Assembly (NCBI GenBank): GCA_015494715.1
Contig: WGAT01000097.1
Location: 1 to 46,939 of the forward strand
DNA: 46,939 nt
From: Campylobacterota bacterium
Lineage (GTDB): Bacteria; Campylobacterota; Campylobacteria; Campylobacterales; Nitratiruptoraceae
Direction of reading: 5' to 3'
Position numbers and translations under genes: made by a program. The notes under the pieces are model-generated. The model was given only the letters and a program-made list of their open reading frames with translations, was not told where the DNA came from and did not search any database. Below, in pieces: positions 16,465-24,901 of this stretch (position 1 is the first letter of the stretch; each line of letters begins with the position of its first letter).

Positions 16465-19400
16465 GCCGTCTCACTCACTTTCATCAATCTTTCTAATTCT
16501 TCTTTAAAAAACTCTTTTTGAATGATATTTTTGACAATATCGTTATAAAATTCTCGCTCGATACTGGGCAGTCGTTTGACATCAAAACTAGGCTCGACGA
16601 GAAGGACAAAGCTTGTATTTGGGTACTGCTGTTTGAGTTTTTGGATCTTATGAAAATTATAGTGGTCTGATTCTTTGTCGATAAAGACAACTTTATACTT
16701 TCGCTCTTGCATTCTTTTTTCTAAGTCCTCCAGATCCATCGCGATGTCGACTCTATAGCCCAAAGATTTAAGAACATTGGCGAAAAGTTTTGATTCCAAG
16801 GGACTTTTTTTCAATAAAAGTATATCATAATCGGTATCGTTTTGTTGCTCTTGTGTTTTGGATTGGTCGCCTTGCTCAGGTTGAGCGGCTAGCTCTTGAG
16901 TGGCGACATATTTTTTGTCCGGTAAAAAGGCTTTGAGAATCGTTTCTATATCTTTACGATTGATAGGTTTGGTGATATATTCGTCAAATCCCTTTTTCAT
17001 AAAGCGCTCCCTATCACCTTTGAGGGCGTGGGCGGTCAGGGCGATAATGGGCGTGGGGATAAGATGCATCTCTTTTTCATACAGATGAATCTCTTGTAGC
17101 GCTTCAATTCCGTCTTTGACGGGCATTTGGATGTCCATAAAAATGATATCGTACTGGTTCTTTTTGAATTTTTCAATCGCCTCAAGCCCGTTGTCGGCCA
17201 AGTCTACCTCCAGTCCAAAGTCTTCGAGCGTTTTTTTAATCAATTTTTGGTTGATGATATTGTCTTCGGCCACCAAGGCTTTGGCTTTAAACTTGATATT
17301 TTCGGAGCCGGCGAGTATGGTGGCTTTTTGATTGAGTTTTTGGGTGTTTTGAATATAAAACTCAAGGAGCTGTTTGAGTTTTGTATAGTTGACGGGTTCG
17401 TAGATATTTCGGATGATTTTCCCCATAAGCTCTTCAATGCGTTTTTTAAAGGTCACTTTGGAGATGAGAGCTACGGGGATTTGTTGCATATGCAGCGTTT
17501 TTACGCGATTTTCGTCCACAAAATCAAAATCAAGTAGGGCGAAATTGCACTCTTTAGCCTTTTGTAAAGCGTTTTGCAGCTCTTGGCTCTCCTCTAGTTT
17601 GACCCCAAAAAAGTCGCAGTACTCCTCGATATATCTGGTTTGGATTTTTGCGTACTTTTTGGGTTCGTAATAAAAGAGCTTAAGACCCTCAAAGCGGCCC
17701 TGGTAGGTTTCGTTTAGGACGGGAATCTCTTCGAGCTCCAGTGTGAAAAAGAAGCGGCTCCCTTTACCCTCTTCACTCTCTATTTTGAGTTTGCCGCCCA
17801 TAAGTTTGACAAATTCACTAGAGATCGTTAGACCCAAACCGGTGCCTCCATATTTTCTTGTTACTGATATATCGGCTTGGGAGAAAGCTTCGAATATTTT
17901 TTCTTTTTTGTCTTTGGGGATGCCAATACCCGTATCGCGTACCTCAAAATGGATAATGGCTTTGGAGTCTTTTTGGCCTATCTTTTTTATCTCTACGGCG
18001 ATTTCCCCCCCTTTGGGAGTGAATTTTACGGCGTTGCTGATGAGGTTTATGAGTACCTCTTTGATTTTTGTAGGGTCTCCTTTGAGAGGCTTTTCAAGAT
18101 GGGGGTCTATGAAAAAAGCCAGATTTATCCCCTTTTCCGCCGCTTTTGGGGCATAGACTTCCACTGCGTTTTCAAACTCTTGAATCGGCTCGAATACAAC
18201 GCTTTCTATTTCGATTTTGTTGCTTTCGATTTTGGCGATGTCAAGGATGTTGTTGATAATTTCTAGCAGGTTTTCGGAGCTTTTTTCAATGATGGAGACA
18301 AACTCTTTTTGTTCTTCGCTCAAAGGGGTGTTTTTGAGCAGGTCGGTAAAGCCCATAATGCCGTTGAGGGGAGTGCGGATTTCATGGCTCATATTGGCCA
18401 AAAACATACTTTTGGCTTTGTTGGCCTCTTGGGCCGCTTCTTTTGCGTCTTCGGTCTTTTTGAGAGCCAGCTCAAGGAGTTCGTAGGCTTTGTTGATACC
18501 CTCGATCGATTCGAGATTGATCTTTTGGGCAAAATCGCTTTGTTGTTCTAGATCTTCGCTCAGCGCTACTTTTTTTATGATCTCTTCGAGCTTTTTGATG
18601 TTCCAAGTGATATCTTTGGTAAACAAATAGCTAAAGATGAGCAATATAAAAGAGAGAATCCAAAAAGCAAGGCTCAAAAGCAAAGCGACGAGATTGAAAT
18701 GGATCTCTTTTTGATCCAATGTCAAGAGCATATCCCGCAACTGAAGGGCGAAGCCGTTGAGTTCGTCGATCTTTCTTTCTTGGACGCTTAGCCACATCTT
18801 CCAAGGTAAAAGCCCCTTTTCGTAGAGTCCAAGACGAAATTTTTGGAGGGCCTTGAAATTTTTTTGGAAGTTTGGTTGTTGTAAAAGCGTGGAGAAGAGC
18901 TGCTTGAGGGTGGTGTTGCTCAGTGTTGCGCCGCTAAAAGCGTCGGCTTTGGTGGCAAAAGTTAAAAGTTGCTTTTTTTTCTCTTCGTTAAGCAGATGAG
19001 CAAGGATATAGTAGGCCGCCGCTCCTTCTTCTATAGAGCTGTAGTCCATACTATAGCTTAGGATGGAGTAGGCCGTGCTGAGGCGAGAGAGCTGGGGGGA
19101 TATCTGTGTTTTGGCCAGATTTTGGATCTGTTGCAAGAGGCTTTGGGTAATGGCGTTGGTATAGAGGGCAAAAAATATCTTTTGAAAATCGTCGCTTCTT
19201 TGTGCTACTTTCTCCCGTACTATCTTTAAAATGGCCAAGTTATTCAGCAGCGTGCCATACTCCTCTTTTGGTAGGACCTTTTTTAATCGCCAGATATTTT
19301 GATCCGTAAGATCGTAGGTAGATTTGAGCTGTTTTTGGGTTATTTCGGGCGTTTTGGCTAAATAGAGGGCCGAGAGGGTACGCTCTTTGCCCAAACTTTT

Positions 19401-19565
19401 TAGGGTCTGTAAAATCTGTTGGGATATGACAAGTTCTTGTTTATACTTTTTAGCCGTAATATATTTGATGGTAAAGTAGTAAAGAAAAAATGCCGACAGG
19501 ATAAAAAGGATCAATATAGGAAACAAAGAGATAATCCTGAGTCGACTTTTCATATTCAATTCCAT
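16461..19565 (-). CDS. Hybrid histidine kinase with NIT-type sensor and three receiver-like domains
   Basis: A 1034-residue membrane kinase. TM1 is at about 10-33 and TM2 at 290-315; between them is an all-helical periplasmic domain with KERTLSALYLA and LTDQNIWRLKK, matching the NIT (nitrate/nitrite sensing) pattern. The kinase core has H394 (MSHEIRTPLNG), N box NLISNAVKF, DTGIGIP and GGTGLGL. A degenerate receiver at about 625-740 lacks the acidic pair; a complete receiver at about 762-880 has D811 (FMDIQMP) and TKP; a third at about 912-1030 keeps D963 but has LLLKKSPL where the acidic pair belongs. It overlaps the downstream receiver gene and follows the HPt-repeat gene by nine bases. Sensing of an N-oxide is a family-based inference. 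Confidence 0.88.
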   Translation of the reverse strand: MELNMKSRLRIISLFPILILFILSAFFLYYFTIKYITAKKYKQELVISQQILQTLKSLGKERTLSALYLAKTPEITQKQLKSTYDLTDQNIWRLKKVLPKEEYGTLLNNLAILKIVREKVAQRSDDFQKIFFALYTNAITQSLLQQIQNLAKTQISPQLSRLSTAYSILSYSMDYSSIEEGAAAYYILAHLLNEEKKKQLLTFATKADAFSGATLSNTTLKQLFSTLLQQPNFQKNFKALQKFRLGLYEKGLLPWKMWLSVQERKIDELNGFALQLRDMLLTLDQKEIHFNLVALLLSLAFWILSFILLIFSYLFTKDITWNIKKLEEIIKKVALSEDLEQQSDFAQKINLESIEGINKAYELLELALKKTEDAKEAAQEANKAKSMFLANMSHEIRTPLNGIMGFTDLLKNTPLSEEQKEFVSIIEKSSENLLEIINNILDIAKIESNKIEIESVVFEPIQEFENAVEVYAPKAAEKGINLAFFIDPHLEKPLKGDPTKIKEVLINLISNAVKFTPKGGEIAVEIKKIGQKDSKAIIHFEVRDTGIGIPKDKKEKIFEAFSQADISVTRKYGGTGLGLTISSEFVKLMGGKLKIESEEGKGSRFFFTLELEEIPVLNETYQGRFEGLKLFYYEPKKYAKIQTRYIEEYCDFFGVKLEESQELQNALQKAKECNFALLDFDFVDENRVKTLHMQQIPVALISKVTFKKRIEELMGKIIRNIYEPVNYTKLKQLLEFYIQNTQKLNQKATILAGSENIKFKAKALVAEDNIINQKLIKKTLEDFGLEVDLADNGLEAIEKFKKNQYDIIFMDIQMPVKDGIEALQEIHLYEKEMHLIPTPIIALTAHALKGDRERFMKKGFDEYITKPINRKDIETILKAFLPDKKYVATQELAAQPEQGDQSKTQEQQNDTDYDILLLKKSPLESKLFANVLKSLGYRVDIAMDLEDLEKRMQERKYKVVFIDKESDHYNFHKIQKLKQQYPNTSFVLLVEPSFDVKRLPSIEREFYNDIVKNIIQKEFFKEELERLMKVSETA

Positions 19566-19574
19566 TTTTCTTCT

Positions 19575-21092
19575 TTATAGTTGCTTGACGTTGGTTTCAA
19601 GAGCCTCTATCGCTTCTTCGAGCTGTTTGGCGCTGTAATCGTCTAGCGGATAATTTGAGATGATGTTACTAAGTAAAAGGACGAGGTTGCTCAGGCGTAG
19701 GCTCTCGGCGACGCTTTTGAGCTGTTTGGCTTTTTTGAGAAACTTCTCTTTTTTCATTTTGATGGAGCGTAAGGTTTTGAGCTCGACGATGAGGTCTTCG
19801 ATAATGTCGATAAAATCCTCTTTGTCGATCTGGACGAGATTTAAGGCGTCTTGCAGGTCTTCAAAAGTGACGATAAAAGGATTTGGGGCTTTTTTGAGCT
19901 CTTCTAAATCGCGGATACATTTTTTGACCAGTTCGGGATTTTGGTGGACGTTGACCTGATCGAGATATTTTGCGCACTCTTGAAGATAGAGATTTCTCGC
20001 AAAAGAGGCGAGTTTATGTAGCTCGCTAAAATTGTTATAGGCTAAGTTGAGTTTGATTTCGTTGATGAGTTCTTTGAGATACTCTTGATACTCGTATAGG
20101 GAGAGTCCTAGCTCTTTGGCTTTTTGGGCAAGAGGGATAGGGTTAGAAGAGCACTCTTGTACGGGATCGGGTGTCTCTTTCGTAGGTGGCTTTGGGGAAT
20201 TTTGCGGGGGGGGAGCGTTATTGGGCTGCGTGTTTTGGGGCTGCTGATCGGCAGGTTGAGGCGCTGTGGCCGGAAGCTGTAAATAGAGCTCTTTTGGCAA
20301 CTCGATACCATAGTGTTTGGCTAAAAAAAGGATATAGGAGTAAAACTCCTCAATAATCCCTATCGCCTCTTGTATAGGGGTGGTTTTTTTCATTTTAGAC
20401 AGGATTTCAAATGCCGGTTTGAGTCTAAGATTTGCGGCTACACCTTTGAGAGTATGGATGGTTTCATAAAGCTCTTTTTGATTGCCATCTCTTATAGCCT
20501 GATTGATTTGGGGCAGTTTGTCTATGGCGTGTTTGACATACTCTTTAATAAAATCCTCCACGATATCTGGCCCTAGATTGAGCTCTTCGCCAATTTGGTC
20601 CAGATTTGGTTCTTGGAAATCTCCGGGCTCTAAAGGTAGTTTATCCGTAGCGTCGTTGTTTTGCTTCTCTTTTTGGGTATGGCCGTTTTTATTGGGTTTG
20701 GCTTTTTCTTGTACGGGGGGCGTTTGGGTATGCTCTTGGATAGGAGAGATATGGTTAAAATCGCAGTCGCTACAGGTGTTAAACTCAAATGTGACAAGAT
20801 AGTACGAGAGCATATCTTTTATGGAGCTTAGTTGATTGACATTGACAAAGGTCTCTATCTCCTTACCCGTTTTGGTACGCAAGATGGTGCGATGGGTGAC
20901 GGTGGCGTTGGTCAGTACGTAGTCGATCCAGTGAAAGCTGCGAAATTCGTGGAGATATCCGGGGCGTTTGACAAAAAGCTGAGCGATATCATAAACCTCT
21001 TGTCGAAATTTCTCAACGGATTGGTACCCTAGCATCTCCAGAGTTTGGTCACTGATCGCCAAGATTCTTTTATGATGATCGTACAATACCAC
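19575..21092 (-). CDS. PAS-like and triple HPt-repeat phosphotransfer protein
   Basis: A 505-residue soluble protein. The first 105 residues resemble a PAS domain that lacks its usual first strand. A Pro/Gln/Asn-rich linker follows, then an intact HPt domain with H213 in IHTLKGVAANLRL. Two further segments align to it: around 359, LHKLASFARNLYL, with the His but not the Lys; and around 456, AKQLKSVAESLRL, with the Lys but Lys in place of the His. A second low-complexity linker (about 275-310, NAPPPQNSPK) separates repeats 1 and 2. The start is a GTG at 21092 directly after an in-frame TAG; a TATAAT 28 bases upstream supports it. It is the first gene of the phosphorelay cassette and should shuttle phosphate between the kinase receivers and the stand-alone receiver. 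Confidence 0.78.
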   Translation of the reverse strand: MVLYDHHKRILAISDQTLEMLGYQSVEKFRQEVYDIAQLFVKRPGYLHEFRSFHWIDYVLTNATVTHRTILRTKTGKEIETFVNVNQLSSIKDMLSYYLVTFEFNTCSDCDFNHISPIQEHTQTPPVQEKAKPNKNGHTQKEKQNNDATDKLPLEPGDFQEPNLDQIGEELNLGPDIVEDFIKEYVKHAIDKLPQINQAIRDGNQKELYETIHTLKGVAANLRLKPAFEILSKMKKTTPIQEAIGIIEEFYSYILFLAKHYGIELPKELYLQLPATAPQPADQQPQNTQPNNAPPPQNSPKPPTKETPDPVQECSSNPIPLAQKAKELGLSLYEYQEYLKELINEIKLNLAYNNFSELHKLASFARNLYLQECAKYLDQVNVHQNPELVKKCIRDLEELKKAPNPFIVTFEDLQDALNLVQIDKEDFIDIIEDLIVELKTLRSIKMKKEKFLKKAKQLKSVAESLRLSNLVLLLSNIISNYPLDDYSAKQLEEAIEALETNVKQL

Positions 21093-21119
21093 CTAATTGA
21101 CCTTTTGCCACAAGAATTT

Positions 21120-21125
21120 ATTATA
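21120..21125 (-). promoter_or_regulatory. -10 box (TATAAT) for the phosphorelay cassette
   Basis: TATAAT on the minus strand predicts a transcript start near 21113, about 20 bases before the GTG start of the HPt-repeat gene. The site lies in the 50-base gap after uvrC. Confidence 0.5.
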
Positions 21126-21142
21126 TTATGGCATAAAAAGAA

Positions 21143-22942
21143 TTAATTATAGATTTTTCTAAGGTTTTTTGCATCTTTTTCGCTTAAAACCGCACGGAGT
21201 TCTTCTATGGAAGCCTCTTTTATCCTTTCAAAAGAGCCAAAGAAATTCAAAAGTTTTTGTACTTTTGCCTCCCCGATTCCTGTGATTTTGAGTAGCTCTA
21301 GCTCTTTAGCCTTTTTGGTACGCTGTTTGCGATGAAAGGTGATGGCAAATTTATGGGCTTCATCTCGCAGGCGTTGTAAAAATTGTAGCCTCTTATCACT
21401 TGGCAAAAGGTGCAAAATCCCATTTTTGGTATAGACCAAATCGTGAGCTTTGCCTTTGACCCTGCGGGCTTTGGCCTCTTTCTTCTCTTTGGCGATGGCT
21501 ACTATGTCGATATCTACGCCAAAGCTTTTGGCGATATCCTCGGCCAAAGAGCGCAAAGTCTCGCCTCCGTCTATAAGCCACATATCGGGTGGGGGATTTT
21601 TGGCAAAACTCTCACAGCGTCTGGTGAGGATTTCTTTCATCTGAGTGTACTCGTCCCGACTTTCAAGATTGTAGTGGCGATAACTCCTTTTATCGAAACG
21701 ATCGCCCTCATAGACCACCATCGCGCCAACGGGAGTTGAGCCAAAAGTGTGGGAATTGTCGAAGATTTCGATGCGGTGAGGTTCGCTTGCAAGCTTCAAA
21801 AGCTCTTTGAGTTGGGCTAAGATCGGCTCTTGGGGCTTTTGTTTGGCCAAAATCTCTTTGGCGTTGAGGAGAGCGAGCTGTATGAGCTTGGCTTTTTCTC
21901 CTCTTTTAGGATGTATAATCTTTATCTTTTTACCAAACTTTTGACTCAATAACTTTTCTATCTCCTCTTTTTCTTGTATTGCATGAGCAAGGAGTATGGT
22001 AGATGCGCTCAAAGGTCTATCGTGGCCGTAAAATTCCAAGAGTACTCGTTTGTAGGCTTCATCGATGTCAAATCCTTTGTGATCGTCAAAATCAAACGTA
22101 TTATAACTACTGGCTACAAGTTTGCCCTCTCGCATAAACATCCGTACAAGTACGGCTCTGTTTTTTTCTTTTTCTATGGCGTAGATATCGAGGTTTTCTA
22201 TTTTGGCCAAATCGATTTGGCTTGTCAGCTCAATGGATCGTATGCGCTCTATTCTATCTCGCAGTTTTGCCGCTTCTTCAAATCGCAGTTGTTGAGCTAG
22301 CTCTTCCATTTTTTTCTCAAGTTTTTGTATTAAAAGTTTTTTATTATGGATATTATCGAGCGCTTCGTCCAAAATTTTTCGATACGACTTTTGATCGATT
22401 TTGCCCTCGCAGGGAGCTAGGCATCTTTGCATCTGATAAAAAAGGCAGGCTTTGTGGCCTTGGACGCAGCTCTTTTTTTGCACAAGAGGGAAGAGCTCGT
22501 AGATTGAATCGAGAATATCTTTGGCTGCGCTTGGCAAGGGGCCGTAGTATTTGACCTTTTTGCCTTTTAGCACTTTTCTAGTAATCTGGGGCCTAGGAAA
22601 TGGCTCGTCAAAATCCACATAGATATACGGGTAGGTTTTGTCGTCTCGAAGCAAGATGTTGTATTTTGGTTTGAGCTGTTTGATTAAAGAATTTTCTAAG
22701 ATGAGTGCGTCGCTTTCGTTTTGGACCACGATATATTCGAGATTGGCCACTTGGGCGACCATTTGAAAAATTCTTGGACTAAGATTGGGTGCTGGGGAGA
22801 GGGTGTTGTGAAAGCGAAAATAGCTTTTGACCCGCTTTTTGAGATTTTTGGCTTTGCCGATGTATAAAAGCCGTCCTTTTTTGTCGAAAAACTGGTACAC
22901 CCCGGGATGATTGGGCAGGGATTGGATACTACTTTTGAGCAT
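21143..22942 (-). CDS. uvrC: Excinuclease ABC subunit C
   Basis: UvrC makes the two incisions in nucleotide excision repair. Seen in order: the GIY-YIG nuclease domain (GVYQFF...LLYIGKAKNLKKRV), a Cys-rich segment (KKSCVQGHKACLFYQMQRCLAPC), the UVR motif that binds UvrB (QLRFEEAAKLRDRI), the RNase H-like endonuclease domain (IEIFDNSHTFG, DMWLIDGGE) and the C-terminal helix-hairpin-helix (LKITGIGEAKVQKLL). The 599-residue length is normal. The ATG at 22942 begins the standard MLKSSIQSLPNHPGVY and follows AAAGGA; the upstream TTG in the same frame is inside the preceding gene. It overlaps the DUF721-like gene by 14 bases. Confidence 0.96.
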   Translation of the reverse strand: MLKSSIQSLPNHPGVYQFFDKKGRLLYIGKAKNLKKRVKSYFRFHNTLSPAPNLSPRIFQMVAQVANLEYIVVQNESDALILENSLIKQLKPKYNILLRDDKTYPYIYVDFDEPFPRPQITRKVLKGKKVKYYGPLPSAAKDILDSIYELFPLVQKKSCVQGHKACLFYQMQRCLAPCEGKIDQKSYRKILDEALDNIHNKKLLIQKLEKKMEELAQQLRFEEAAKLRDRIERIRSIELTSQIDLAKIENLDIYAIEKEKNRAVLVRMFMREGKLVASSYNTFDFDDHKGFDIDEAYKRVLLEFYGHDRPLSASTILLAHAIQEKEEIEKLLSQKFGKKIKIIHPKRGEKAKLIQLALLNAKEILAKQKPQEPILAQLKELLKLASEPHRIEIFDNSHTFGSTPVGAMVVYEGDRFDKRSYRHYNLESRDEYTQMKEILTRRCESFAKNPPPDMWLIDGGETLRSLAEDIAKSFGVDIDIVAIAKEKKEAKARRVKGKAHDLVYTKNGILHLLPSDKRLQFLQRLRDEAHKFAITFHRKQRTKKAKELELLKITGIGEAKVQKLLNFFGSFERIKEASIEELRAVLSEKDAKNLRKIYN

Positions 22943-23369
22943 TGTCTTGTATCCTTTGGCGTATCTGCTCAAAAATTTTTTGTAACTCTTCGTTTTTGGT
23001 AGCTATCTCAAACTCTCCCAAGGCCCGCTCTTTGTAGCGTTGGATAGGTTTTGGTTTTTTGGGAGGAGTGGGAGGTATATATTTGTGATAGGCTTTAACG
23101 TGGGAAATTTTGATATCTGCACACGCTTGAAAGCGTGTGCTCAAAAGATTTAATACCTTATTTATATGTTTTTTATTATAATTGAACTCCATCAAAAATC
23201 CCGGATGGGCGAGGACGAAATAGAGGGTCTCTCCTTTTTTGTAGACATAAAGAATCCGCTTTTGCATCGATGGCGGCAAAAGTGAGAGAAGCTTTTGAAA
23301 GCATTTTTGCTCACGGAATTTTTGGATATTGGAAAAAATATGGGAAAAAATATGAGATGGTTGTTTCAT
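22929..23369 (-). CDS. DUF721-like (possible DciA-type) protein
   Basis: A 146-residue basic protein starting MKQPSHIFSHIFSNIQKF. It has a KH-like stretch (MQKRILYVYKKGETLYFVLAHPGFLMEF, then LLSTRF) reminiscent of DUF721/DciA proteins, which load the replicative helicase in bacteria without DnaC, followed by a Pro/Lys-rich linker and a helical C-terminus. The match is by pattern only. A TATAAT ends seven bases before this ATG, so the mRNA could begin at the A of the start codon (leaderless). An upstream in-frame start at 23459 would lie beyond the promoter and is rejected. It overlaps the divergent lptM-like gene by 18 bases and uvrC by 14. Confidence 0.55.
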   Translation of the reverse strand: MKQPSHIFSHIFSNIQKFREQKCFQKLLSLLPPSMQKRILYVYKKGETLYFVLAHPGFLMEFNYNKKHINKVLNLLSTRFQACADIKISHVKAYHKYIPPTPPKKPKPIQRYKERALGEFEIATKNEELQKIFEQIRQRIQDNAQK

Positions 23370-23465
23370 ATCGTAATTATAACACTTTTGCTCGGCTTTA
23401 GTGGGTGTGGGTACAAGGCCGATCCTTATTACAAGCCGCAAAAAACCCAAAAGGTTCATCGTTGA
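23352..23465 (+). CDS. lptM: Small LptM/YifL-like outer-membrane lipoprotein (37 aa)
   Basis: A 37-codon reading frame below the usual length cut-off. It starts MRWLFHIVIITLLLGFSGCG: a basic start, a hydrophobic helix and a lipobox ending FSGC with Cys19, followed by GYKADPYYKPQKTQK. The Cys-Gly-x-Lys...Tyr-x-Pro pattern just after the lipidated Cys is that of LptM (YifL), a tiny lipoprotein that helps LptD mature. The stop TGA overlaps the nadB ATG (TGATG), so nadB translation is probably coupled to it, which supports the frame being real. lptD itself is in the window (29960). Family assignment rests on a short motif. Confidence 0.62.
   Translation: MRWLFHIVIITLLLGFSGCGYKADPYYKPQKTQKVHR
23376..23381 (-). 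promoter_or_regulatory. -10 box (TATAAT) for the DUF721-uvrC unit, possibly leaderless
   Basis: TATAAT on the minus strand is followed by six bases and then the ATG at 23369. The usual -10 to +1 distance places the first transcribed base on or next to the start codon. The box itself lies inside the divergent small lipoprotein gene. Confidence 0.5.
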
Positions 23466-24901
23466 TGTATGATTATATTATCGTAGGGGCGGGTATTGCG
23501 GGGTTGTACGCCTCTTTAAATATCCCTGCGGACAAAAAAGTCTTGATACTCTCTAAAGAGCCGGTATGGGAGTGCAATACCTTTTACGCCCAAGGGGGCG
23601 TGGCTACGGCGGTGGACGAGGAGGATATTCCAAGCCATATCCAAGACACTCTGGCCGCGGGCGCTGGACTTTGCGATCCAAAAGCGGTGGAGATTCTTAG
23701 CCGCAACTCTTTGCTGGTAGTAGAGGATCTAATCGCAAGAGGATTTGAATTTGACAAGGATGAAGAGGGTCATTTGCTCTTTACCAAAGAGGCGGCCCAC
23801 AGCAGAGCGAGAATTTTACATGCCGGAGGCGATGCTACGGGTAGGGAGCTGCATAGGTTTTTACTCAGAAATTCTCCGGCCAAACTTGTAGAGGGCGTTG
23901 AAGTGATCGATCTTTTGATCGAGGATGGGGTGTGTCACGGGGTGCGGGTGCGAAAAGGGGGCGAACAAAGCGATATCTATGCCAAATATGTCCTTCTTGC
24001 CAGCGGAGGTATCGGCTCGCTGTATGCGTACCACACCAATGCCACTACTATTAGCGCCGATTTGCAAGGTTTGGCCGCTTTACGAGGCATTGAGCTCAAA
24101 GATATGGAGTTTACCCAATTTCATCCCACGGTTTTTGTCCATAGCAAGCGAGCGCAAAAGCTCTTGCTCACCGAGGCTTTGCGAGGAGAAGGAGCGACGG
24201 TGGTGGATGAAGAGAATCGTCGCTTTTTGTTTGATTATGATCCAAGGGGAGAGCTTGCCCCTAGGGATATCGTCTCACGAGCCATCTATCGCCACCAAAA
24301 AGAGGGGCACTCGGTCTATCTTGACTTTTCCAACTTTAGCGAAGAGTTTTTTAAAAAGCGATTTCCGACCATTTACCATAAATTTAGAAATTTAGGTTTT
24401 TATGTACCTTACGATAAAGTCCCCATATCGCCGGCATTCCATTTTATGATGGGTGGGATAAAAACGGATGTGTGGGGCAGAGTGCCAAAGGTTCGGTATC
24501 TCTACGCCATAGGGGAGGTGGCTTGTACGGGGGTACACGGAGCCAATAGGCTTGCTTCTAACTCTTTGCTCGAAGGGCTTGTCTTCTCAAGGCGAGCGAT
24601 AGAGGATACTCTCCTACAAAAAAGGGAGGTGCCAATAAAAAGTTTTCAAAAGTCTCCGATAACTTTGATGTTGCCAAAGGATAGTGATTTTAAGCACCGC
24701 TTGCGTTCTATTATGTGGCAAAAGGTGGGAATCATCAGAAAAAAAAGCGAGCTCAAAGAGGCTTTGGAAGAGATAGAGCAGATGCAAAAAGAACCCATAG
24801 GGTATCTTTTGAAGCTTCGACTCTCTTGTGCTAAGCAGATCGTACAAAGCGCTTTGAGACGGGACAAAAGTATTGGCGCACACTACATTGAAGGAGAGTA
24901 A
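23465..24901 (+). CDS. nadB: L-aspartate oxidase
   Basis: NadB oxidises L-aspartate to iminoaspartate, the first step of de novo NAD synthesis, and can use fumarate as acceptor under anoxia. The FAD-binding motif is YIIVGAGIAGLYASL at the N-terminus. Other family marks are FYAQGGVATA, HAGGDATGRELHRFL, MEFTQFHPT, LLTEALRGEG, MMGGIKTD and GVHGANRLASNSLLEG. The 478-residue length is slightly shorter than average, with a short helical C-terminus. The ATG at 23465 overlaps the stop of the small lipoprotein gene; the longer frame from 23405 has no typical start region. nhaD begins at the base after the nadB stop. Confidence 0.95.
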   Translation: MYDYIIVGAGIAGLYASLNIPADKKVLILSKEPVWECNTFYAQGGVATAVDEEDIPSHIQDTLAAGAGLCDPKAVEILSRNSLLVVEDLIARGFEFDKDEEGHLLFTKEAAHSRARILHAGGDATGRELHRFLLRNSPAKLVEGVEVIDLLIEDGVCHGVRVRKGGEQSDIYAKYVLLASGGIGSLYAYHTNATTISADLQGLAALRGIELKDMEFTQFHPTVFVHSKRAQKLLLTEALRGEGATVVDEENRRFLFDYDPRGELAPRDIVSRAIYRHQKEGHSVYLDFSNFSEEFFKKRFPTIYHKFRNLGFYVPYDKVPISPAFHFMMGGIKTDVWGRVPKVRYLYAIGEVACTGVHGANRLASNSLLEGLVFSRRAIEDTLLQKREVPIKSFQKSPITLMLPKDSDFKHRLRSIMWQKVGIIRKKSELKEALEEIEQMQKEPIGYLLKLRLSCAKQIVQSALRRDKSIGAHYIEGE

